Below are positions 26,845 through 34,229 of a DNA stretch of 64,000 nucleotides, one piece after another. This DNA comes from Vibrio amylolyticus (GTDB lineage Bacteria > Pseudomonadota > Gammaproteobacteria > Enterobacterales > Vibrionaceae): the NCBI RefSeq assembly GCF_023145695.1, contig NZ_JAJHVV010000010.1, forward strand, positions 124,001 through 188,000, given 5' to 3'. Below the pieces are notes generated by a model. That model ran no database searches. It saw only the letters and a program-made list of their open reading frames with translations, and was not told the origin of the DNA. Every line of letters starts with the position of its first letter. The stretch's first letter is position 1. Position numbers and translations under genes: made by a program.

Positions 26845-28362
26845 ATGACTGATGCTGTTAACCAAGACAACCAACAAGAAGAGAATAAACTGATTGCTGA
26901 GCGTCGTAGCAAACTGGATCATATCCGTAAAAGCTGTAAATCAAACGGTCACCCAAACGATTTCCGTCGTGACAGCCTTGCTGGTGATCTACAAGCTGAG
27001 TTCGGTGAAAAGAGCAAAGAAGAGCTAGAAGAGTTGAACCACATTGTTGCGATCGCTGGTCGTGTCATGGCGAAACGTGGTCCATTTCTTGCGATTCAAG
27101 AAACGTCTGGCCGTATCCAAGCATACGCAGCGAAAGACGTTCAAAAAGTACTGAAAGAGCAGTATCAAGGCCTAGATATCGGTGACATCATCGGTGTTAA
27201 AGGGGCGCTTCACAAATCAGGTAAAGGCGATCTTTACGTGAACATGGAAGAGTTTGAACTGCTAACCAAAGCACTTCGCCCTCTACCAGAGAAGTTCCAC
27301 GGTCTAACTGACCAAGAGATGCGTTACCGTCAGCGTTACGTTGACTTAATCGTGAACGAAGATTCTCGCAATGCATTCATCGTGCGTTCTAAGCTTGTCT
27401 CTTCAATCCGTAACTTCATGAGCTCAAAAGGCTACCTAGAAGTTGAAACGCCAATGATGCACGTAATTCCAGGTGGTGCAACTGCGCGCCCATTCATCAC
27501 TCACCACAATGCACTAGATATCGACATGTACCTACGTGTTGCACCTGAGCTTTACCTTAAGCGTCTAGTGGTTGGTGGTTTTGATCGTGTATTCGAGATC
27601 AACCGTAACTTCCGCAACGAAGGTCTGTCTCCACGTCACAACCCAGAATTCACAATGATGGAATTCTATCAAGCGTATTCTGACTACAAAGATCTTATGG
27701 ATCTGACTGAAGAGATGCTAAGCACGGCAGCAATGGACGTTCTTGGTTCAACTTCTATGCCTTACGGTGATGAAACCGTTGAGTTCGGTGGCACTTACGC
27801 TCGCCTGAGCATGTTTGATGCAATCAAACAGTACAACCCTGAACACGCTGAAATTCAAGCGCTCACAGAAGCAGATTTACAAGACCGTGAGAAGATGGTG
27901 GCTATCGCTAAATCTGTGCACGTAGACGTAGAAACGTTCTGGACATGTGGTCAGCTTCTTGAAGAGATCTTTGGTGAAACGGCTGAGCCTCAACTAATTC
28001 AACCAACATTCATCACTGGCTACCCAGCGGACATCTCTCCTCTAGCCCGTCGTAGTGATGACAACCCGTTCTTCACTGACCGTTTTGAGTTCTTCATCGG
28101 CGGCCGTGAAGTCGCGAATGGCTTCTCTGAGCTTAATGATGCACAAGATCAAGACGAGCGTTTCAAAGCGCAAGTTAACGCGAAAGACGCGGGTGATGAT
28201 GAAGCAATGTACTACGATGCTGATTACATTACGGCTCTTGAGCACGGCCTACCGCCAACAGCGGGTCAAGGTATCGGTATTGACCGTCTAGCAATGCTAT
28301 TTACAAACACGCACACAATCCGTGACGTGATTTTGTTCCCAGCAATGCGTCCTCAAGCATAG
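26845..28362 (+). CDS. lysS: Lysyl-tRNA synthetase, class II
   Basis: A 505-residue cytoplasmic class II aminoacyl-tRNA synthetase. An N-terminal OB fold (about 60-170) precedes the catalytic core with motif 1 around VETPMMHVIPGG, motif 2 around FEINRNFRNEG and motif 3 in GIGIDRLAML. The frame is open from a TTG at 26812, but the ATG at 26845 has AGGAA upstream and gives exactly the E. coli length. The prfB-lysS order is conserved in enterobacteria and vibrios. vpsR follows after a terminator. Confidence 0.97.
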   Translation: MTDAVNQDNQQEENKLIAERRSKLDHIRKSCKSNGHPNDFRRDSLAGDLQAEFGEKSKEELEELNHIVAIAGRVMAKRGPFLAIQETSGRIQAYAAKDVQKVLKEQYQGLDIGDIIGVKGALHKSGKGDLYVNMEEFELLTKALRPLPEKFHGLTDQEMRYRQRYVDLIVNEDSRNAFIVRSKLVSSIRNFMSSKGYLEVETPMMHVIPGGATARPFITHHNALDIDMYLRVAPELYLKRLVVGGFDRVFEINRNFRNEGLSPRHNPEFTMMEFYQAYSDYKDLMDLTEEMLSTAAMDVLGSTSMPYGDETVEFGGTYARLSMFDAIKQYNPEHAEIQALTEADLQDREKMVAIAKSVHVDVETFWTCGQLLEEIFGETAEPQLIQPTFITGYPADISPLARRSDDNPFFTDRFEFFIGGREVANGFSELNDAQDQDERFKAQVNAKDAGDDEAMYYDADYITALEHGLPPTAGQGIGIDRLAMLFTNTHTIRDVILFPAMRPQA

Positions 28363-28404
28363 AGCTGTAACCTAGGAGCGAGTCTCCTAATTAGAGCCAT
28401 TATT

Positions 28405-28430
28405 AAAAGCCACCTTCGGGTGGTTTTTTT
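28405..28430 (+). terminator. lysS terminator
   Basis: CCACC and GGTGG around a TTCG tetraloop, followed by seven T. The rest of the 350-bp lysS-vpsR gap is AT-rich promoter space; GAGAC (28556) and GTCTC (28576) form an inverted repeat there with no assigned role. Confidence 0.92.
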
Positions 28431-28712
28431 GTTTTTGATGTTCATCGCAATAAACGATTGATGCTATGTGTTGTGAGTGTAGTTTTATATGGTTTTTTAA
28501 TGTATTTTGAAGAAATAGTTGCAAGGGTGATTATTCGCGTCCTAGTCTTAGTATTGAGACAGATTATCTCGGCAAGTCTCGATAGTGTAACGGTAGACGT
28601 AGTTTGGTTCGCATTGCTTTGGTATACAAATACTTCATGTTTATCACCTAGCTTTGACGTAAACCACGGACTTTACAGCTATAAATAAGAAATCAATATA
28701 AGGAACATAGTA

Positions 28713-30050
28713 ATGGGTAGTCAATTCCGCATGGATTCTGTCCCAGGTTCACTTGTCGTTGTTGGTGGGACATACGAACCTTGGCTTTCAGTGTTGGAGC
28801 AAGTTGGTTGGCGTTGCACGTTATGCGCTGATCTACGTAAGGCTGATACACTTTTCAGTGAAACAGGGCCATGTATTGGTATTGTAGATTTAAGTCACGA
28901 TGAATTTAGCCTCAATGGTATCGCTAATTTAGTGAGCAAGCATAAGCAAGTTCGTTGGCTTGCGTTCATACGAGAGTCTCAACTCAGTTCAGATACCATT
29001 TGCCAGTTTATCGTCAACTTCTGTATTGATTTCTTCACCTCTCCGATTCCAGATGCACAACTCTTAAGCACGATTGGGCATCAGCTTGGTATGCTGAAAC
29101 TTGAGAAGAAAGTATGGCCTAACTATGGTTCGTCTAATGATATGGGCTTGATCGGTGAGTCCATTCCAATGAAGCGTCTGCGTGATCAAATTAAGCGTAT
29201 TGGCCCAACAGATGTTTCCATTCTTATTTATGGTGAAAGTGGTACAGGAAAAGAAACTGTTGCTAAAGCGATCCATAAAACCTCAGCGCGTTCACAAAAA
29301 GAGTTTATATCGGTTAACTGTCGAGCTATGTCGGAAAGGCGTATAGAGTGCGATCTCTTTGGAATAGATCAAGAGGACAGTACTCAAGTTTCTATGTTAG
29401 AAAAAGCGGATGGTGGGACAATTCTTCTCAACGATATTTTGACATTGCCGAAGAGTCAGCAGCTCAATCTATTACGCTTTCTACAAGAAGGCGTTGTTGA
29501 TACTCAGAAAGGGCAAAAAGAGGTGGATGTTCGAATATTAGCCGCTAACTCTTCTGATATAGAAAAAGCGCTGATTGATGGTGACTTTAACGAGGAGCTC
29601 TATCATTACATTAATGTTCTAAGAATTAATGTACCGAGTATGAAAGAGCGAGCCGGAGATGTGGCTATTTTGGCGCGTCACTTTTTACAAGAGTACTCAA
29701 AAGAGTTTAACGCTCAAGCGCGTAGCTTTTCTGAAGACGCAATACGAGATTTAACTCGCTACCATTGGCCTGGAAATATTCGAGAGCTGATGAACCAAAT
29801 AAAGCGCATCGTATTGATGTCTGATAACGTTATGATTAATGAAGAGCAGCTAGAGCTTCCTAAGCGTAATGATAGCCGACGTAGTCTCAAGAGTATTCGT
29901 GAACGCAGTGAACGAGACGCTCTACTTCTGGTGCTTGAGTCTCATTCAGGGCAAGTATCAATTGCAGCAAAAGAGCTCGGCGTATCTAGGGCAACAATGT
30001 ATCGACTGTTAAATAAACATAATCTCATTACTGAAGATGCAATGAGTTAA
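28713..30050 (+). CDS. vpsR: VpsR-type cyclic-di-GMP-responsive biofilm regulator
   Basis: A 445-residue NtrC-like regulator. The N-terminal receiver-like domain has Asp59 (GIVDLSHDEF). The AAA+ core has Walker A GESGTGKE, and a Fis-type helix-turn-helix ends the protein (QVSIAAKELGVSRATMYRLL). The GAFTGA loop that contacts sigma-54 is missing, and Walker B is altered to GGTILLNDI. These are traits of V. cholerae VpsR, which binds cyclic di-GMP and works with sigma-70 to activate polysaccharide and biofilm genes. Sequence and position after lysS both fit. AAGGAA precedes the ATG; a terminator follows. Confidence 0.93.
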   Translation: MGSQFRMDSVPGSLVVVGGTYEPWLSVLEQVGWRCTLCADLRKADTLFSETGPCIGIVDLSHDEFSLNGIANLVSKHKQVRWLAFIRESQLSSDTICQFIVNFCIDFFTSPIPDAQLLSTIGHQLGMLKLEKKVWPNYGSSNDMGLIGESIPMKRLRDQIKRIGPTDVSILIYGESGTGKETVAKAIHKTSARSQKEFISVNCRAMSERRIECDLFGIDQEDSTQVSMLEKADGGTILLNDILTLPKSQQLNLLRFLQEGVVDTQKGQKEVDVRILAANSSDIEKALIDGDFNEELYHYINVLRINVPSMKERAGDVAILARHFLQEYSKEFNAQARSFSEDAIRDLTRYHWPGNIRELMNQIKRIVLMSDNVMINEEQLELPKRNDSRRSLKSIRERSERDALLLVLESHSGQVSIAAKELGVSRATMYRLLNKHNLITEDAMS

Positions 30051-30095
30051 TCATAGAAATGTCATTATAAGTAATGTAATTACAATGACCTACAG

Positions 30096-30123
30096 AAACC
30101 ATGCCAATTGCGCATGGTTTTTT
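30096..30123 (+). terminator. vpsR terminator
   Basis: AAACCATGC and GCATGGTTT form a 9-bp stem around CAATTGC, followed by further T residues. Confidence 0.85.
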
Positions 30124-30332
30124 ATACCAATTATTATCTCGATATAAACCTATAGATAGTGTAAATATGTCGTTATTGAAATGTTGAAGGAATGAAACTA
30201 GATGAATGAATTGTTTTTTGCTTATTTTATAAACGACGGTTGAATTATCATCTCATTTGCATAGAATTTAACCGTGAACAGTCGTTTCACACCACACATT
30301 TTTTGGATTTATTATTTAGTTAGGAGGTACAG

Positions 30333-30449
30333 ATGAAACATTTATCAATCAATCATTTTGTTTGTATTTCTATCGATAAACCGATGGCGAAAGCCATAGA
30401 CGCCACTTGTTTTAAGATGGCCTTCGATCGAACCAAATCAACTAAGTAA
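30333..30449 (+). CDS. 38-codon small ORF with strong ribosome site
   Basis: ATG at 30333 follows a near-perfect TAGGAGGT, and the frame runs 38 codons to TAA. The product is short and mildly basic (MKHLSINHFVCISIDKP at the N terminus, ending DRTKSTK) with no recognisable domain or signal peptide. It precedes the DUF1127 gene by 128 bp; between them lies a structured RNA segment (30480-30528). It could be a leader peptide or a true small protein. The ribosome site is the main evidence; I do not recognise a family. Confidence 0.5.
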   Translation: MKHLSINHFVCISIDKPMAKAIDATCFKMAFDRTKSTK

Positions 30450-30479
30450 CGAATCCGTAACCTTGTTTTGGCTGCGGGT

Positions 30480-30528
30480 AAATAGCAGCACAAACAGGGA
30501 ACCCTTTTGATACTTTCCCCTGCTATTT
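30480..30528 (+). other. Stem-loop between the small ORF and the DUF1127 gene
   Basis: AAATAGCAG at 30480-30488 and CTGCTATTT at 30520-30528 are perfect 9-bp arms, with an inner GGGAA/TTCCC helix. No T run follows, so it is not a classical terminator. It may be an mRNA stabiliser, processing site or attenuator. Confidence 0.5.
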
Positions 30529-30577
30529 CCCCCAGTTATTAAACATAGATTTATCGTTAATAATCTGGAGAACAATT

Positions 30578-30829
30578 ATGCGTCATTCAATTTATCTAAA
30601 ACTTGCTACTTTACTTGTCCGAGCTGATCTTCGTCGCGAAGAGCAAGAGTGGAAACGAAAACTGCGTCGTAGTGCTTATGAAATACCTTGGGAAAATACT
30701 CACTTATTGCGTGATATTGGACTAGAGGTCGATGGTCGACCTATTGGGTTTACTGAGCCTGAAGCAGTAAAAGCGGAGCGTCGTGTTCGTCATCTTCGCC
30801 GAGTTTTAAGCGCGCGAATACCAACGTAG
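30578..30829 (+). CDS. DUF1127-type small basic protein
   Basis: An 83-residue, strongly Arg-rich protein. The segment ENTHLLRDIGLEVDGRPIG resembles the L-x-D-I-G-L core of the DUF1127/YjiS group. Some alphaproteobacterial DUF1127 proteins have been linked to RNA metabolism and phosphate or carbon control; the role here is unknown. TCTGGAGAACAATT precedes the ATG, a good ribosome site. After the stop, GGGGTAGG and CCTACCCC (30835-30857) form an 8-bp hairpin without a T run, shared with the convergent aldo/keto reductase gene. Confidence 0.75.
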   Translation: MRHSIYLKLATLLVRADLRREEQEWKRKLRRSAYEIPWENTHLLRDIGLEVDGRPIGFTEPEAVKAERRVRHLRRVLSARIPT

Positions 30830-30865
30830 CGGGTGGGGTAGGCTCTTCACCTACCCCGAATAACC

Positions 30866-31900
30866 CTAAGGGCAAGGGTTGGAATATGTCGTACCAACCC
30901 TTTGTATTTCTTGAAGTAATTCATCACTTAAAACGACATCTAGACTATCAATATTCATTTTTAACTGTTCGAGATTTGTTGCACCGATAATATTTGATCC
31001 AACAAATGGTCTTTGATTTACGTAAGCAAGAGCCATTTGTGCAGGGTCGAGTGAATACTTATTGGCAAGTGCCACGTACTCTTGAGTTGCAGCTATTCCT
31101 TGTGGAGTAAAGTAGCGGACGAAGCGTTCAAACAAAGTACAGCGAGCATCTTTGGGTTTTTGATTATTTAGATACTTTCCACTTAAACAGCCAAAAGCCA
31201 ATGGCGAGTAGGCAAGTAACTTAACCCCTTCATAATGACTGATCTCAGATAACCCAACTTCAAAACTGCGGTTAAGTAAATTATAAGGGTTTTGTATCGA
31301 TACTATTCGAGGTAAGTCATGTTTCTCTGCCAGTCTAAGCAAGCTCATCACTCCCCAAGGCGTTTCATTTGAGACACCGATATATCGAATCTTCCCCGCT
31401 TTGACGAGATCACTCATCGCTTCCAGTGTTTCTATAAGCGTGACTTCTTCATGGTCTGAGAATTCTGGATAATTTAGCTGACCAAAGCAGTTCGTTTTAC
31501 GCTGAGGCCAGTGCAGTTGATAAAGGTCGACATAATCTGTTTTAAGGCGCTTAAGGCTCTCATCAATGGCGAGATGAATATTACGTCGATCAAGGCTCAT
31601 ATTCTCTCGAATATAAGGGACGTTTCGAGGGCCTGCGACTTTTGTAGCCAGGATTACTTTCTCTCTTTTAGATGACTTTTCTAACCAAGAGCCTATATAA
31701 CTTTCCGTTAATCCTTGAGTGTTCGCTTTGGGAGGAACAGGGTACATTTCGGCGGTATCGATAAAATTTACGCCCCTTTCTAGAGCGTAATCCAATTGGT
31801 TTGCAGCATCGGATTGGCTATTTTGCTCACCAAAAGTCATGGTACCTAAGCAAATTTTACTCACTTCTAAAGTTGAGTGTGGCAACTTGGTATATTGCAT
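30866..31900 (-). CDS. tas: Tas-like NADP(H)-dependent aldo/keto reductase
   Basis: A 344-residue TIM-barrel oxidoreductase matching E. coli Tas in length and in MQYTKLPHSTLEVSKICLGTM-type start. The catalytic tetrad residues are visible: Asp and Tyr in FIDTAEMYPVP, Lys in LATKVAGP and His in YQLHWPQR. The C-terminal NADP contact region is VGSNIIGATNLEQL. The physiological substrate of Tas is not established. It is encoded near mutH, as in E. coli. Confidence 0.88.
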   Translation of the reverse strand: MQYTKLPHSTLEVSKICLGTMTFGEQNSQSDAANQLDYALERGVNFIDTAEMYPVPPKANTQGLTESYIGSWLEKSSKREKVILATKVAGPRNVPYIRENMSLDRRNIHLAIDESLKRLKTDYVDLYQLHWPQRKTNCFGQLNYPEFSDHEEVTLIETLEAMSDLVKAGKIRYIGVSNETPWGVMSLLRLAEKHDLPRIVSIQNPYNLLNRSFEVGLSEISHYEGVKLLAYSPLAFGCLSGKYLNNQKPKDARCTLFERFVRYFTPQGIAATQEYVALANKYSLDPAQMALAYVNQRPFVGSNIIGATNLEQLKMNIDSLDVVLSDELLQEIQRVGTTYSNPCP

Positions 31901-32043
31901 TTTACTTCCTTGTCTGTTTTCTCTCTGTCTCCCAATATATGTGAATTGAAGCTAGGTTCAAATATATTGGGACACGAATTCGCAAAAGTGGTGTCTTTGT
32001 CTAGAATCATTAATGGAGTATTGAATAGTAAATGGAGTTACTA

Positions 32044-32355
32044 ATGCAGAAAAGACAACTAGATAAATGGATTCATGGCTTTCACAAAGCGTCTTATAAA
32101 ACACCTAAAGTGTTTGTTATTGGCTGCTCTGATCTTTCTCAATATCAGATAGCAGTGGAATATAAGCATAAAGTTGAACCTATAAAGGTTGATGAAGAGC
32201 CCATCCATTTTGACTCGTTAGAGAGGGTAAAAGAGGAGTTGGTAAGGCTAGGCATAGATAAGGCCTATCTACGCCTACATAACGCTTATGATGAGTTTGG
32301 AAACGAGGGGAACCAACGATACAGTGATGAAGAGCTTTGCTTGGCGATACATTAG
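32044..32355 (+). CDS. Small uncharacterised protein (DUF6482-like)
   Basis: A 103-residue soluble, slightly acidic protein with alternating strands and one helix (PKVFVIGCSDLSQYQIAVEY, then DSLERVKEELVRLGIDKAYL, then a tail rich in Asn, Glu and Tyr). It resembles the short DUF6482 proteins of vibrios; that name is from memory. The ATG at 32032 lacks a ribosome site, whereas the ATG at 32044 has GGAG seven bases upstream, so the later start is used. It lies convergent to mutH with a 61-bp gap. No function can be given. Confidence 0.7.
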   Translation: MQKRQLDKWIHGFHKASYKTPKVFVIGCSDLSQYQIAVEYKHKVEPIKVDEEPIHFDSLERVKEELVRLGIDKAYLRLHNAYDEFGNEGNQRYSDEELCLAIH

Positions 32356-32416
32356 TGAGTTGAGATGAGTAAGAGTACCTTTGTGAAAATGCAATAGGTT
32401 TAGTTTGCGACAGGGT

Positions 32417-33082
32417 CTAAATAAAGTACTTTGCGAGTAAATTAGCCGTAAATTGAGTGCGTAGGTAAAATCCCCTAGGACGCGTTTTAATGAGCTTCCC
32501 ACTCGCACCAAATGCATCAGTAAGCGCTCTACCATTCGCGGCTTTTGGTCTTAATTGTAATACTTCACCATGTCTGGCTGTGATCTGCTCAACCTGACCA
32601 AGTACAATGAGCTCCATCAATTCCTCCCAGTCAGCTTTCAATTGTTGCTCTTCTTTTTCTGATGGTGACCACATCAGCGGAGAGCCGACTTTTCGTTCTG
32701 CAAGTGGAATTTCTCTTTCGCCTTCAACGGGAATCCATAACACTCGAGAAAGCTTATTTCTCACATGGCTATGCTCCCAACTTAAGCCATGTACTCCGAC
32801 TAGAGGAGCAACGCAGACAAAGGTTGTTTCAAGAGGCTTTCCACTATAGCTGATAGGAATGCTCTTTAGTTCAATTCCTAGTGACTCGAAATCTTGCTGC
32901 GGCTTACTGCCAGCGGCTGCCCCTAAATGCCACTCTAGTAGTTGCCCAACCCAGCCTTTATCACGCTTTAAGTTTTCTGGAACTACGATGTTAGCTTCGT
33001 CAGCGAGTTCTTGCAGAGATAGGCCTGCAATAGCATGCGCTCGTTCAAGTAACTCGCTTTCAGAGGTCGGTTCAGGTTTCAT
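32417..33082 (-). CDS. mutH: DNA mismatch repair endonuclease MutH
   Basis: A 221-residue endonuclease that nicks the unmethylated strand at hemimethylated GATC sites after activation by MutS-MutL. The catalytic D-x6-E-x-K motif is seen in DFESLGIELKSIP near residue 70-80. Its presence implies Dam methylation in this organism. The promoter lies in the 622-bp gap shared with rppH on the other strand. Confidence 0.96.
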   Translation of the reverse strand: MKPEPTSESELLERAHAIAGLSLQELADEANIVVPENLKRDKGWVGQLLEWHLGAAAGSKPQQDFESLGIELKSIPISYSGKPLETTFVCVAPLVGVHGLSWEHSHVRNKLSRVLWIPVEGEREIPLAERKVGSPLMWSPSEKEEQQLKADWEELMELIVLGQVEQITARHGEVLQLRPKAANGRALTDAFGASGKLIKTRPRGFYLRTQFTANLLAKYFI

Positions 33083-33189
33083 GCCGTTCGCTCTTGGTGG
33101 ATTTACAGGTTAGGTATCATATCAAATGCGCTTCAATAGGTAATGGAGAATAAATGATCATTAAGATTAAAAGATCATCACTTGCTTAC

Positions 33190-33198
33190 TTATCCACA
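33190..33198 (+). promoter_or_regulatory. DnaA box 1 in the mutH-rppH gap
   Basis: TTATCCACA, the perfect high-affinity DnaA box. The surrounding gap of 33083-33704 (622 bp, AT-rich) has no convincing gene; it holds the DnaA boxes and IHF-like site listed separately and four GATC sites. Confidence 0.7.
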
Positions 33199-33263
33199 GG
33201 TAAGTGTCTTGGCTAAGTGATTATTTATCTTCATGTGTAAATAAACAGTGGTTTTTGAGGGGG

Positions 33264-33276
33264 GAATTGGTTGATA
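33264..33276 (-). promoter_or_regulatory. IHF-like site in the mutH-rppH gap
   Basis: On the plus strand this is GAA-TTGG-TTGATA, one mismatch from the complement of WATCAANNNNTTR. It lies between DnaA boxes 1 and 2. Confidence 0.4.
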
Positions 33277-33308
33277 AATGGAAATTGAGAGGTTTGTTAT
33301 AAAATGGG

Positions 33309-33317
33309 TGTGGATAA
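33309..33317 (-). promoter_or_regulatory. DnaA box 2 in the mutH-rppH gap
   Basis: TGTGGATAA on the plus strand, a perfect TTATCCACA box in the opposite orientation to box 1, 110 bp away. Confidence 0.7.
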
Positions 33318-33512
33318 AGAGCGGGTTGGTGGATCTTTGACCATCTAGTTTTCTATAAAATAAATATAACAACACCCAGTATTGTTATGTAGTGGTATTT
33401 TATTTAAGTCATTGTATTTTATTGCTTTTATTGTTTCATTTAAGTTTCTTCTGTTTTGGCATTGGTAATGTTAATTGTTAAAAGATCTGTTTTTTAAACT
33501 TTCTTCACATGG

Positions 33513-33521
33513 TTATTCACA
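33513..33521 (+). promoter_or_regulatory. DnaA box 3 in the mutH-rppH gap
   Basis: TTATTCACA fits the TTATNCACA consensus. One-mismatch boxes also occur at 33559-33567 (minus), 33587-33595 (plus) and 33660-33668 (minus). Confidence 0.6.
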
Positions 33522-33704
33522 GAAAAGGTGAATAAATGTGGCTTGGGTCTCATTGTTGTGTTGATAACTAGTGCGTTGTTTAATACTTATCCATATTTGT
33601 TGTTGTTACCAATAAATCACGTGCTAATCACACTAGTAAGTTTGCTCCTGTTGGGGATATGTGGAAAAATCACTGTTATTAAAGATTTTATTTGAGGTTG
33701 GCCA

Positions 33705-34223
33705 GTGATAGATGGCGATGGTTACCGGTTAAACGTAGGGATAGTAATCTGTAACAACCATGGTCAGGTCTTCTGGGCTAAACGATACGGGCAGCACTCT
33801 TGGCAGTTTCCTCAAGGGGGAATTGATGAGGGTGAAACAGCTGAACAGGCGATGTTTAGAGAGCTGTACGAAGAGGTCGGTCTTACTAAGAAAGACGTAA
33901 AAATCGTAGCGACAAGTCGTCATTGGTTAAGATACAAGCTACCAAAGCGCTTAGTTCGTTGGGATTCAAAGCCTGTCTGTATTGGACAAAAACAGAAATG
34001 GTTTTTATTGCGCTTAGATTGTGAAGAGTCACAAATCAATATGCAGCGCGGTACTACCCCTGAATTCGATGGTTGGCGTTGGGTAAGTTATTGGTACCCA
34101 GTACGACAGGTTGTATCGTTCAAGCGAGATGTTTATCGTCGAGCGATGAAAGAGTTCGCTTCAATGGCCATGCCATTTAAAGAGCGCAAAGTAAAAGGTA
34201 AGCGGAAATTTAAAAGAGGGTAG
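33705..34223 (+). CDS. rppH: RNA 5'-pyrophosphohydrolase
   Basis: A 172-residue Nudix hydrolase that removes pyrophosphate from 5' ends of mRNA and so triggers RNase E decay. The Nudix box is GGIDEGETAEQAMFRELYEE and continues VGL. The N terminus (IDGDGYRLNVGIVICNN) and QKQKWFLLRL match E. coli RppH. The start is GTG at 33705 with GAGG eight bases upstream. First gene of a five-gene run with ptsP (6 bp gap), a TSUP transporter, lgt and thyA. Confidence 0.96.
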   Translation: MIDGDGYRLNVGIVICNNHGQVFWAKRYGQHSWQFPQGGIDEGETAEQAMFRELYEEVGLTKKDVKIVATSRHWLRYKLPKRLVRWDSKPVCIGQKQKWFLLRLDCEESQINMQRGTTPEFDGWRWVSYWYPVRQVVSFKRDVYRRAMKEFASMAMPFKERKVKGKRKFKRG

Positions 34224-34229
34224 ATAGGC

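Noticed and set aside
28458..28688. 76-codon open frame between lysS and vpsR
   Set aside because: It has no ribosome site, a hydrophobic composition without a recognisable pattern, and fills the promoter region of vpsR.
30835..30880. Terminator between the DUF1127 gene and tas
   Set aside because: GGGGTAGG/CCTACCCC and AACCCT/AGGGTT hairpins exist but neither has a T run; kept only as a note.
33190..33375. 61-codon minus-strand open frame in the mutH-rppH gap
   Set aside because: Composition follows AT-rich DNA, no ribosome site, and it overlaps the DnaA boxes.
33083..33704. Chromosomal replication origin oriC
   Set aside because: DnaA boxes are present, but GATC density is only four in 622 bp, no 13-mer unwinding repeats are evident and the neighbours are not the oriC genes (mnmG, rnpA, rpmH).
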